This document shows, piece by piece, positions 47,979 through 58,200 of a stretch of 64,000 nucleotides of DNA (position 1 is the stretch's first letter; every line of letters begins with the position of its first letter). The DNA is taken from NCBI GenBank assembly GCA_002748355.1, contig PDSF01000040.1, positions 20,488-84,487 on the forward strand, written 5' to 3'. The stretch is from Planctomycetota bacterium (GTDB taxonomy: Bacteria; Planctomycetota; UBA1135; GCA-002748355). The translations under genes were made by a program, and so were the position numbers. The notes beneath the pieces are model-generated. The model had not been told where the DNA came from. It saw only the letters and a list, made by a program, of their open reading frames with translations, and ran no database searches.

Positions 47979-50303
47979 ATGGGTGACTCCAAAGGTTCTG
48001 ATCTTCCGTCTCGCCAAGATGGCGAGGCGCCCGTCTGCTTTACTGGGCTGAGCCGCACCGGCCCCGCGAGCAAGGCCGGCGGCCTTAAGGCAGTGGCGAA
48101 TGCCATGCGCCACCTCAAGCGCGAAGGGTATTCGCCGCTCGCCGGGCTGCGTCAGCTGCAACGCATGAATCAGAAGGGCGGTTTTGACTGCCCCGGATGC
48201 GCCTGGCCCGACCCCGATGATCGGCGTTCGCTGCTTGGGGAATACTGTGAGAACGGGGCCAAGGCTTTTGCCGAAGAGGCGACGAAGAAACGCTGCGATG
48301 CGGAGTTCTTCGCCCGGCACTCGCTGCAGGAACTTTTGGACTTCAGTGACTTTGAACTCTCTCAGGCTGGGCGCCTGACCCAGCCGATGCTGCTGGATGC
48401 GGGAGCCAGTCATTATCGACCCGTTCACTGGGGTGAGGTCTTCGAGATTCTTGCCGAGGAGTTGGGCCAGCTGGATTCGCCGGACGAGGCGATCTTCTAT
48501 ACGTCGGGGCGGACTTCCAACGAAGCGGCCTTTCTCTACCAGTTATTTGTGCGGCAGCTGGGTACCAATAACCTTCCCGACTGCTCCAATATGTGTCACG
48601 AGTCGAGTGGCGCGGGACTCGGCCAGACTCTTGGGCTCGGCAAGGGATCGGTTAGCCTTTCCGATGTCGAGACTGCGGACCTGGTGGTGGTCGTTGGGCA
48701 GAACCCCGGCACCAATCATCCCCGCATGCTCACCGCCTTGCAGGCGGCCAAGCGAAACGGCGCCGAGCTGGTCTCGGTGAATCCTCTGCGCGAGCCGGGC
48801 CTAGTCCGCTTCCAGCATCCGCAGCACCTTGGCGAGCTCTTCAGCGGTGGCTTGGACCTCTGCGACCAGTTTCTGCGGGTGACGGTTGGCGGCGACGTGG
48901 CCCTCTTCAAGAGCGTGCTCATTCTGCTGCTTGAGCGGGAAGAGGCGGCGCCGGGAACGGTTTTCGACCACGAGTTCATTGAGGAGCACTGCAGCGGCTA
49001 TGCCGAGTTGCTGGCTGATCTCAAGAGCCGTGACTTGGAGGCTCTGATCGCCGCGAGTGGCGTAAGCAGGAAGGACCTCGAAGAGTTTGTGGAGAGGATA
49101 CTCCGCTGCCCCAAGATGATTATCTCTTGGGCCATGGGGATTACTCAGCATCGCAACGGTGTCGACAATATCCGCGAAATCGTCAACCTCTTGCTGCTGC
49201 GCGGTTCGATTGGCAAGTCCGGCGCGGGGACCTGTCCGGTGCGTGGGCATTCCAATGTCCAGGGCGATCGCACGGTGGGGATCTGGGAGCGGCCGAAGCC
49301 CGAGTTCCTCGACAAGCTGGGGCGTGAGTTCGACTTCGAGCCGCCCCGCGAGCACGGTTATTCGGTGGTTCGGGCGATCGAGGCCATGCAGCGCCAGGAG
49401 GCCAAGTTCTTCTTCGCCATGGGCGGGAACTTTTTATCGGCGAGCCCGGACACGGCGGTCACCGCTGCGGCTCTGCGCGGCTGCCGATTGACGGCCCATG
49501 TCTCGACCAAGCTGAATCGCAGCCACCTCGTGCATGGTAGGCGCGCGCTCATCCTCCCCTGCCTGGCGCGTAGCGAGCGTGATGTGCAGGCCAGTGGCGT
49601 CCAGTTTGTTAGTGTCGAGAACTCCATGGGCATTGTGCACAGCTCCGAAGGCACACGGGCGCCCGCTAGCGAAGAGCTGCGTTCGGAGCCGTGGATCGTG
49701 GCGGCTTTGGCCAAGGTGGCGCTTGGCTCGCGCAGCAAGGTCGATTGGGATGGGCTTGTTGCCAACTACGATGCGATTCGAGACAAAATCGAAGCTGTGG
49801 TGCCTGGCTTTGACGAGTACAAGCTGCGGGTGCGGCGGCCAGGGGGCTTTTTGTTGCCCAATGGCCCGCGCCAGCGTCAGTGGAATACCCGCATTGGCAA
49901 GGCCCGCCTCACCATCAATGAACCCTGCGATCTGGTGCTGGCTGAAGGGGAATATAAGCTCACGACGATCCGCACCCACGATCAGTTCAATACCACGATT
50001 TATGGTCTCGATGACCGTTATCGTGGATTTTACGGTGAGCGGCGCGTCGTAATGATGAACCCGGAGGATATGGCGGCAGCGGGGCTGAGTGCTGAGCAGC
50101 GTGTGGATATTCATGGGCAGCAGGACGCTGCTGGACGAGTGGCAAAGAGCTTCCTCGTGGTGCCCTATGACATCCCGCGTGGCTGCTTGGCTAGCTACTT
50201 TCCCGAAGCCAACGTCTTGGTGCCGCTCGGCACAAGGGCCCGGATTTCGGAGACCCCGGCCTCCAAGCTGGTGATTGTGTCGCTGGCTCCGGCCTCGGAT
50301 TGA
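47979..50303 (+). CDS. FdhF/YdeP-family molybdopterin oxidoreductase
   Basis: GFDCPGCAWPDP; YTSGRTSNEAAFLYQLFVRQLGTNNLPDCSNMCHESSG; GQNPGTNHPRMLTAL; molybdopterin-binding C-terminal domain. Confidence 0.92.
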   Translation: MGDSKGSDLPSRQDGEAPVCFTGLSRTGPASKAGGLKAVANAMRHLKREGYSPLAGLRQLQRMNQKGGFDCPGCAWPDPDDRRSLLGEYCENGAKAFAEEATKKRCDAEFFARHSLQELLDFSDFELSQAGRLTQPMLLDAGASHYRPVHWGEVFEILAEELGQLDSPDEAIFYTSGRTSNEAAFLYQLFVRQLGTNNLPDCSNMCHESSGAGLGQTLGLGKGSVSLSDVETADLVVVVGQNPGTNHPRMLTALQAAKRNGAELVSVNPLREPGLVRFQHPQHLGELFSGGLDLCDQFLRVTVGGDVALFKSVLILLLEREEAAPGTVFDHEFIEEHCSGYAELLADLKSRDLEALIAASGVSRKDLEEFVERILRCPKMIISWAMGITQHRNGVDNIREIVNLLLLRGSIGKSGAGTCPVRGHSNVQGDRTVGIWERPKPEFLDKLGREFDFEPPREHGYSVVRAIEAMQRQEAKFFFAMGGNFLSASPDTAVTAAALRGCRLTAHVSTKLNRSHLVHGRRALILPCLARSERDVQASGVQFVSVENSMGIVHSSEGTRAPASEELRSEPWIVAALAKVALGSRSKVDWDGLVANYDAIRDKIEAVVPGFDEYKLRVRRPGGFLLPNGPRQRQWNTRIGKARLTINEPCDLVLAEGEYKLTTIRTHDQFNTTIYGLDDRYRGFYGERRVVMMNPEDMAAAGLSAEQRVDIHGQQDAAGRVAKSFLVVPYDIPRGCLASYFPEANVLVPLGTRARISETPASKLVIVSLAPASD

Positions 50304-50622
50304 TTCAGGCTGTCCGCAGACCTCTAGGCAACCGAGTTTGCTAGGCTTGTCTTGCGCAATTTGCGGGGCTAAGGGACTGCTTTTCCCGGTCGTAACCGTT
50401 TTGGCGGCTTTTTCGCCCTGATGCTTGCTGCGAGACTCAGGGGCCCCCTGTGCCGATGGCGGCTCTTCCACAACGATTCGCCTCGGTCTCCTCTTACCCT
50501 TTCCGTCGCCGAGCCTCTGACCTGATGCCAAGGGGGAGGATGCCAAGGGAGCTTCGGAGAAGAAGGATAAGAAGAAGGCTAAGAACAAGTGATTGCGGGG
50601 CCGCTTGGGCCAAGATGGAGGG

Positions 50623-52671
50623 ATGCAGTACCCCGAGAGCAAAAAGGTCCCGCATGAGGACGAGTACTGGGGCGAGAGCCTCATCGATAGCTACCGTTGG
50701 CTCGAACAAGACGTTCGAGAGTCGGAAGAAGTCGCAGACTGGGTGCGTCGGCAGAACGAACTAAGCTTCCAGTATCTAGGGAAGCTGCCGCAGCGAGAGC
50801 CGTTGAAGGCGCGGCTCACTGACCTTTGGGACTACGAGAAGCGCGGGGTGCCGAGTGAGCACGGTGGGCGCTGGTTCCAGTGGCGTAATGATGGGCTACA
50901 GAACCACGCGGTGCTGCATGTGGGCTCGGCACCGGGAGAATCCGAGCGCATTCTCCTCGATCCGAATACCTGGAGCGAGGATGGCACGGTTGCCCTTGAG
51001 GGCCTGTCCTTTAGCCATGATGGCAGCCTGCTTGCCTATGGCGTGCAGGAGGCCGGTAGCGATTGGCGCAGCTGGCGGGTGCTCGATATCGCCAGCGGGG
51101 AACTACTGCCAGATGAGCTGACCGGGATGAAGTTTACTTCCCCGAGCTGGGATGCCAGCGGCACGGGATTATTCTACAGCTGTTATCCTCGGCCAGAGGA
51201 AGGGGAGGAGTTCACTGCGCTCAACCTCGAAAACAAGCTTATGTACCACCGGCTCGGCACTGCGGAGTCGGAGGATGTCATCGTCTATTGGCGGCCGGAG
51301 CAGCCGGAGTGGGGCTATCTGCCCAAGGCAACCAAGGATGGCCGCTGGCTGTGGATTCAGGTATGGAAAGGCACAGCCCCCCGCTACCGGATTTATCTGC
51401 AGGATCTGTGGCGTGAGCACGCTGCGCCGGTGCCCCTCGTCGACGAGTTCGAGTTCGACATCGGCTATGTGTGGAACGATGGACCGATCTTTTGGGTGAT
51501 GACCAGTTGCGATGCGCCCAAGCAACGGGTTGTGCGCATCGACGTCCGCAAGCCGGAGCCGGAGAACTGGTGCGAGATCGTTCCTGAGGCTGAGGGGCTG
51601 CTCTTGGATGTGTCCTTCGTCGGTGGGCGACTCTTTTGCCATTACCTCAAGGATGCGAGCTCCGTGCTGCGCATTTTTGATCTCGAAGGGCGGGACGCCG
51701 GGTCAGTGCCTCTGCCGGGTATCGGGACCGCCGCTGGCTTTGGCGGTGAGCCGCACGACACCCAGTGCTTTTACAGCTTCTCAAGCTTTGCTGAGCCGCC
51801 GTCGATTTGGCGCTACGACCTGCTGCGCGGCGAGAGCGAAGTGATTTGGCGGGCGGAGCTGGATTTTGCCCATGTGGATTATCTGACCGAGCAGCGTTGG
51901 TGTGAGAGCAAGGATGGGACGCGAGTGCCGATCTTTGTTACCCGCCGACGGGACATCGAGCTAGATGGCTCGCACCCGTGTTTGCTCTACGGCTACGGCG
52001 GTTTCAACGTCTCGCTGCAGCCGGGCTTTACCGTTTCGCGGGCGCTCTGGCTGGAACAGGGCGGGATCTACGCGGTCGCCAACCTGCGCGGTGGTGGTGA
52101 ATACGGCGAGGAATGGCATGCCGCCGGCACCAAGCTGCGTAAGCAAAACGTGTTCGACGACTTCATTGCTGCGGCGGAATATCTCTGCGCCGAGGGCTTC
52201 ACCAGCTCGGAGAAGCTGGCAATACAGGGGGGATCGAACGGCGGCTTGCTCATTGGCGCCTGTATGTGTCAGCGGCCTGATCTCTTTGCCGTGGCGCTGC
52301 CGGCTGTCGGTGTCATGGACATGCTGCGTTTTGATGCCTTCACGGCCGGGCGCTTTTGGACCGATGACTATGGCTCGGCGAGCGATAGCGAGGAGATGTT
52401 CCGCTACTTGCTCGGCTACTCGCCCCTGCACCAGCTCCGCGAAGGCGTGGAGTATCCGGCGACCCTGGTCTCGACCGCGGACACCGATGACCGGGTGGTT
52501 CCCGGGCACTCGTTCAAGTTCACGGCCAGGCTGCAGGAATGCCATGCCGGAGAGCGGCCGGTCTTGATCCGCGTCGAGACCCGGGCCGGGCACGGAAGCG
52601 GCAAGCCGACCTCGAAGTTGATCGAAGAGCTGGCGGACGTCTATGCCTTCACCCTGGCGCAGCTGGGCTGA
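50623..52671 (+). CDS. Prolyl oligopeptidase (S9A)
   Basis: YPESKKVPHEDEYWGESLIDSYRWLE; GGSNGGLLIGACMCQRPDLF catalytic Ser; DTDDRVVPGHSFKF; AGHGSGKPTSK catalytic His. Confidence 0.94.
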   Translation: MQYPESKKVPHEDEYWGESLIDSYRWLEQDVRESEEVADWVRRQNELSFQYLGKLPQREPLKARLTDLWDYEKRGVPSEHGGRWFQWRNDGLQNHAVLHVGSAPGESERILLDPNTWSEDGTVALEGLSFSHDGSLLAYGVQEAGSDWRSWRVLDIASGELLPDELTGMKFTSPSWDASGTGLFYSCYPRPEEGEEFTALNLENKLMYHRLGTAESEDVIVYWRPEQPEWGYLPKATKDGRWLWIQVWKGTAPRYRIYLQDLWREHAAPVPLVDEFEFDIGYVWNDGPIFWVMTSCDAPKQRVVRIDVRKPEPENWCEIVPEAEGLLLDVSFVGGRLFCHYLKDASSVLRIFDLEGRDAGSVPLPGIGTAAGFGGEPHDTQCFYSFSSFAEPPSIWRYDLLRGESEVIWRAELDFAHVDYLTEQRWCESKDGTRVPIFVTRRRDIELDGSHPCLLYGYGGFNVSLQPGFTVSRALWLEQGGIYAVANLRGGGEYGEEWHAAGTKLRKQNVFDDFIAAAEYLCAEGFTSSEKLAIQGGSNGGLLIGACMCQRPDLFAVALPAVGVMDMLRFDAFTAGRFWTDDYGSASDSEEMFRYLLGYSPLHQLREGVEYPATLVSTADTDDRVVPGHSFKFTARLQECHAGERPVLIRVETRAGHGSGKPTSKLIEELADVYAFTLAQLG

Positions 52672-52713
52672 GGGCCTGAGGGCCTGGGAACCTGGGAACC
52701 TGAGGGTCTGGGG
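52672..52713. repeat. Short degenerate ~8-bp tandem repeat directly after a stop codon
   Basis: gggcctga/gggcctggg/aacctggg/aacctga/gggtctgggg. Confidence 0.75.
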
Positions 52714-52830
52714 AAGGGTTGGCGGCGGCCCTCCGACATTTGCCGGCTTTTTCGAGAGTCTGCTAGATAGCGCGGAAGCGCTCGGCTCGCTTCAATCTGC
52801 GCCCCGTCTTCTCTCCATGGAGCAGCGCAG

Positions 52831-54033
52831 ATGCCCAAGGTCCTGATTCTCGGCGCAGGTGGCGTCGGTAACGTCGTGACGCACAAGTGTGCGCAGCTGC
52901 CCGAGGTCTTCGAAGAGATCACGCTGGCCTCACGCACCCTCTCCAAGGTCGAGTCGATCGCTGCCGATGTGAAGCGGCGACTGGGGCGCAGCATCGGCAC
53001 GGCCCAGGTTGATGCCGATGTGCTGCCGGAGATGGTCGCCCTGCTGAAGCAGGAGAAGCCTGATCTGGTCCTCAACGTCGCCCTGCCGTATCAGGACCTG
53101 CACGTCATGGACGCCTGCCTCGAATGCGGCATTGACTACCTCGATACCGCCAACTACGAGCCCTTGGACCAGGCGAAGTTCGAATACAAGTGGCAGTGGG
53201 CCTATCGCGATCGTTACGAGCAAGCGGGGCTTATGGCGCTGATGGGCTCGGGTTTTGATCCGGGGGTGACCAATGTCTTCTGCGCTTATCTGCAGAAGCA
53301 TTACTTCGATGAGATCCACTACGTCGACATCGTCGACTGCAACGGCGGCGACCACGGCAAGGCGTTTGCCACCAACTTCAACCCCGAGATCAACCTGCGG
53401 GAGGTCTCGCAGAATGGGCGTTATTGGCAGGATGGCGCCTGGGTAGAGACTGGGCCGCTGGAGCATCGGCGCGAGTTCGATTTCCCCGAGGTCGGGGAGC
53501 GCAGCATGTATCTGCTCTATCACGAGGAGTTGGAGTCGCTGGCCCTGCACCTGAAGGGGCTGAAGAGGATCCGCTTCTGGATGACCTTTGGCGAGGAATA
53601 CATCAAGCACATGACGGTGCTGAAGAACGTCGGGATGCTGCGCGTGGATGCGGTGGAGCACGAGGGGCAGAGCATCGTGCCGATTCAGTTCCTCAAGACC
53701 CTCCTGCCCGATCCGGGGAGCCTGGCTGCTGGCTATACCGGCAAGACCTCGATTGGCTGTTTGGTCGAGGGGGTCAAGGAGGGCAAGCCTCTGCGCAAGT
53801 TCATCTACAACGTTTGCGACCACGCGAAGTGCTTCGAGGAAGTCGGTTCGCAGGCGGTCAGTTACACGACGGGTGTGCCGGCGATGATCGGCGCCAAGAT
53901 GATGCTGAGCGGCACCTGGAAGCAGCCTGGCGTCGTGCACATGGAGCAGATGGACCCTGACCCCTTCCTTGCGGATCTTGCCGAATATGGTCTGCCCTGG
54001 CACTGCGAAGATTGGCCGGTGGGGGTGGAGTGA
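52831..54033 (+). CDS. Saccharopine-dehydrogenase-like carboxynorspermidine synthase
   Basis: KVLILGAGGVGNVVTHKCAQLPEVFEEITLASRTLSKVE...GFDPGVTNVFCAYLQKHYFDEIHYVDIVDCNGGDHG; adjacent to nspC. Confidence 0.92.
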   Translation: MPKVLILGAGGVGNVVTHKCAQLPEVFEEITLASRTLSKVESIAADVKRRLGRSIGTAQVDADVLPEMVALLKQEKPDLVLNVALPYQDLHVMDACLECGIDYLDTANYEPLDQAKFEYKWQWAYRDRYEQAGLMALMGSGFDPGVTNVFCAYLQKHYFDEIHYVDIVDCNGGDHGKAFATNFNPEINLREVSQNGRYWQDGAWVETGPLEHRREFDFPEVGERSMYLLYHEELESLALHLKGLKRIRFWMTFGEEYIKHMTVLKNVGMLRVDAVEHEGQSIVPIQFLKTLLPDPGSLAAGYTGKTSIGCLVEGVKEGKPLRKFIYNVCDHAKCFEEVGSQAVSYTTGVPAMIGAKMMLSGTWKQPGVVHMEQMDPDPFLADLAEYGLPWHCEDWPVGVE

Positions 54034-55199
54034 GCGCGGCCTCGACGCCGCTGTGCATTCCCTCGGCGGCTATTGCTGATCTGCCGTCGCCCGCCTTTGT
54101 CGTCGATCAGGCGCTGCTTGAGAGGAACCTCCAGATCCTGGGCCGGGTGCAGCGGCAGAGCGGCGCCAAAATCGTGCTCGCCCTCAAGGGCTTTGCGATG
54201 TGGCACTTCGCCGGGTTGATTCGGGAGTATCTGGCGGGGACGACGGCGAGCGGTTTGTGGGAGGCGAAGCTGGGCCGCGAGTTTTTCGGGGGCGAGGTGC
54301 ATACCCATGGGCCTGCCTTTGCTGCTGACGAACTCGCAGAGCTCCTGGCGCTCTCGGATCACATCAGCTTCAACTCGCTGGCGCAGTGGCGACGCTTTCG
54401 CCCGCTGATCGACGCTGCGGAGCATGCTCCTCGCGCTGGGCTGCGTATCAACCCCGAGCACAGTGAGGTTACGACCCAGCTCTATGATCCCTGCGCAGCG
54501 AAGTCGCGGCTCGGCGTGCGCGCGATGGACTTGGCTGGCCAAGATCTGGAGGGGATCAGTGGCTTGCACTTCCACACACTCTGCGAGCTGGGCAGCGACG
54601 CGCTGGCGCGGACGCTGGAGGTGGTGGAGGCGAAGTTTGGGGCGCAGTTTGGCCGCATCGAGTGGATGAACTTTGGGGGAGGTCATCACATCACCCGCGA
54701 GGATTACGATCTCGAACAGTTGCTGCAGTTGCTGCGCTCACATCGCCAAAGATATGGGCACGAAGTGATCCTGGAGCCGGGGGAGGCGGTGGCGCTGAAT
54801 ACCGGCGTGCTGCTGGCGACGGTGCTCGACATCGTCCACAACGAGCTGCCGATAGCGATCTTGGATGTCAGCGCCACTGCGCACATGCCGGATGTTTTGG
54901 AGATGCCGTATCGACCGGAGCTGGAGGGCGGCGGCGCTCCTGGGGATAAACCGCTGCTGTATCGCCTCGCGGGCAATACCTGCCTCGCGGGCGATGTGAT
55001 CGGGGATTACAGCTTTGATGCGCCGTTGCAGGTCGGGAGCCGCTTGGTCTTCGGGGATATGGCGCATTACTCGATGGTGAAGACCACGATGTTCAATGGC
55101 GTGCGGCATCCGGATCTGGTGCAGTTCGACAGTCGCACCGGAGGCTGGGAATTGCTGCGACGCTTTGAATACGAGGACTTCAAGGCACGGCTAGGCTGA
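54012..55199 (+). CDS. nspC: Carboxynorspermidine decarboxylase
   Basis: LPSPAFVVDQALLERNL...KIVLALKGFAMW...GLHFHTLCELG...MNFGGGHHITREDYD; actual start probably a GTG near 54030. Confidence 0.92.
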   Translation: MAGGGGVSAASTPLCIPSAAIADLPSPAFVVDQALLERNLQILGRVQRQSGAKIVLALKGFAMWHFAGLIREYLAGTTASGLWEAKLGREFFGGEVHTHGPAFAADELAELLALSDHISFNSLAQWRRFRPLIDAAEHAPRAGLRINPEHSEVTTQLYDPCAAKSRLGVRAMDLAGQDLEGISGLHFHTLCELGSDALARTLEVVEAKFGAQFGRIEWMNFGGGHHITREDYDLEQLLQLLRSHRQRYGHEVILEPGEAVALNTGVLLATVLDIVHNELPIAILDVSATAHMPDVLEMPYRPELEGGGAPGDKPLLYRLAGNTCLAGDVIGDYSFDAPLQVGSRLVFGDMAHYSMVKTTMFNGVRHPDLVQFDSRTGGWELLRRFEYEDFKARLG

Positions 55200-55285
55200 G
55201 CCTTCCTGCTGTCCCCTTTCCGCTTGGCTTCTCTGGCCCGACTTCCCTGGCCTGAGTTCTTTTCTTCCGCGTTTCTGGTTTATCG

Positions 55286-58200
55286 ATGCATCTTCCGGAG
55301 ATTCAACAGCTCTACGACCGTGGCCTATTCCTGCAGGCCGCAGCCGCTCTGCGCGAACGCTGTGCGGACGCCTTGCCCACGGATTTGCCGACCTGCGTGC
55401 TGTCGCTGCGAACCGCTGGCCAGCTGGGCTGTCCACGCGAGCGTTTGGCGATCTATCGTCATCTGCAAAAGCTCTGGCCAGAGTCGGCGGCTGGCGTTCG
55501 TTTTCGGGTGTACGAGCTGCTGGACCGCGGGCGCCTGATCGAAGCTCTTGAGCTGGGCTTGGCGCACGAACGCTTCGAAGGGGTCGGCGACGAAGAGCAC
55601 GCAGATTGGCTGCAGGCACGCGCCGATGTCTACGCCCGCTTACGCGATCGCGATCGGGCTGGTGCCTTGCTGGAAGAGTCGCGGCGATATTCCAAGGATC
55701 ATGCTTGGATCGATCTCTGCCATGCCTGGCACGAGTGGGGTGACGATCAGCCGGAGGCTGCGCTCGAGCGAGGCTCCAAACTCCTTAGTGAGTATCCGGA
55801 GTTCTTTTGGGGCTACCATCTCAGCGCCGCCATCCACTTTGACCTGGACCAGCGCCAAGAGGCGCTTGAGGTCTATCAGGCGGCCGATGAGCGCTTTGAA
55901 TCGCCGCTCATTTGGTATCACCATGCGCAAGCGCTTCGGCAGATCGGTCAGTTGCAGGAGGCGCGCCAGCGTTACCAGGACTTTGTCCAGCGCAGCGACT
56001 GGCCGAAGGGCAGTCTCGGTGCCGCCGCAAAGAACGAGCTCTTCGGGATTGCCCACGAACTGGGCGAAGTCGAGGAGGCCGCGGCTCGCTGGGACGAGGC
56101 CAGCGCCGCGATGCGGAGGCAATACGAGCACTTCGTGCCCGGGAAGCCCGGCAAGCGGGTGCACCACAAGGTGCCCTATGTGCGCCAGGACGAGCTGACC
56201 TGCGCCCCGGCAACGCTGTCGGCGGTGCTGCGTTTCTTTGGGGTCGATGTGCCGCACGATGAGGTGGCGGGGCAGATTAGTTATTCAGGGACACCGGATT
56301 ATCGACTGCACGCCTTCTGTAAGGAGCGCGGCCTTGTCGTGCGCCCCTTCCAGTTCGAACCTGAAACCGCCAAGCGACTGATTGACCTCGGGCTCCCGTT
56401 CTGTCTCGGCACGCGGGGGCTGGAGACGGCGCATTTGCAGGCCATCGTGGGCTATGACCAAGCGCTTCAGGTTTGGCTGGTGCGCGAGCCTGGCGTTCAT
56501 CACTGGATCGAGATGAAGATGGACAAGCTGGCGGAGCAGTGTGCAGCGCGTGGGGCGCCCTGCACCCTGGTCGCGCCTCCCGAGCGGCTGGAGGAGCTTG
56601 GGGAGGATCCTCTCCCGCGTGAGCGTGAGATCCAGTTGATGAACGATGTCTTCGCTGGAGTCGAAGAGCATCGCTTCAGCGAAGCGCTCGCGGCGCTGCA
56701 GGACTTGGAGGGCATGGATCCGGGGCCCTGGCTATGGGACGCGCAGCGGAGTGTCGCGGCCTACGTGAAGGATCAGGAGCGGGAGCTGGCCGCCTCGCGC
56801 GCCCAATACGAAGCTTTTCCCAAAGACGAGTTTGCCCGCAGCATGCTGATGATCGGGCTGCTGCGTTCCAACCGGGGCGACGAGGTCATTGAGTTTGCGG
56901 AGAGTTGCGGCGGCGATTACAGCCGCTCGCCCTACCTGAATCAGCATCTGCTGGGCGAGCTTGGCCGCCGCCGCGAGTATCTGGACCGGGCACGCAAGCT
57001 GGCTCGCCGTGTGTGCCGATCTTTGCCGCACAATGCCCAAAGTTATCAGCAGTTGGCTGACTTCCTGTGGCAGGGCGGTGGCGAGCGCGAGTCAGCGCTT
57101 CGCTGTTATCGAGCAGCGACGACGCTAGCGAAGGTCGAAGAGCGTTTTGCCTGGGCATACTTCGCCGCGACCCTGCGAATGGACCGTAGCAAAGAGGGTC
57201 TGAGTTGGCTTGAGCAGCGGGTGCAGCGCTTTGGCGACAAGCACGCGGCATCGCGTATCACGCTTGCGCGCGCCTACGCCGAGCTACGAGATGAAAGCAA
57301 GCAGATCGAACAGATCGAGGCGGCTCTGGACTTGCCGCTTGGCGTCGATCAAGCCATTCACGAGCGCATCGATCTGCACGTCGAGAACGATGAGTTAGCT
57401 GCTGCCCTGGAGCTACTCGAGTCTCGTGCCTCCAAACTGAGCGCCGCGAGCCGGATCGTGCGCAAGTCGGAACTGCTTCGGCTGAGCCACCGCGTCGACG
57501 AGGCTCTGGAGCTGATTGATGGACCCGCTAGCGAGGCGCCTTCCTCGGATTATTTGCAGACGGAGCTGGCGGCTTGCCTTGAGGCCAAGAGTGGACCGGG
57601 CGCCGTCGTGGAGAGGATCCGCCCGCTGGTCGAACGCTACCCCGAACACCTGGGCCTCTCTGGATTGCTGGGGCAGGCCTTGCTGCAGTTGAGCGACTCC
57701 GAAGCTCTTGAGCGTTTTTTCTCGGAGCGAGTGAGGTCGAATCCTGGGGACTCCCTCTCGGTGGACCGCTGGATGGCGCTGCTTGCGCGCAGTGGGCGTG
57801 CTCAAGAGCTGCTGGACTTTGGGAAGTCGATCGAGTCTCGCTATGGGCATTGCTCCTGGTACTGGGCGCAGATGAGCCGGGGCTACCACGGAATTGGCGA
57901 TATGGAGCGGGGCCGGGAAGCCCTTCTCGAATGCCTAAAACTCGACCCCTTGCACACCGGGGTGCAGACCGACCTGATCCAGTACAGTCAGAGCCCCGAA
58001 GAGGCCGTGCAGTCATTGCGGATCATTGCCGCAGGGTTCGAACGCGAACGCGTCGATGAGGCGAGCCTCTTCTCCTTTGCTCGGCTGGCTGACGAAAGCA
58101 TGGAGGACGCCGAGGTCGAGCAGATCTTTGGTCGCTTGGCCGAGCGTTTTCCCGAGATGCACGAGATCGTCGAGCAGAGCGCCGAGTTCTTGGCGCGACG

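Noticed and set aside
49434-50684. 416-aa minus-strand ORF opposite the YdeP-like oxidoreductase
   Set aside because: Shadow of a confidently identified plus-strand gene; no recognisable motifs.
52930-54003. 357-aa minus-strand ORF
   Set aside because: Antisense of carboxynorspermidine synthase; repetitive hydrophobic/charged translation without motifs.
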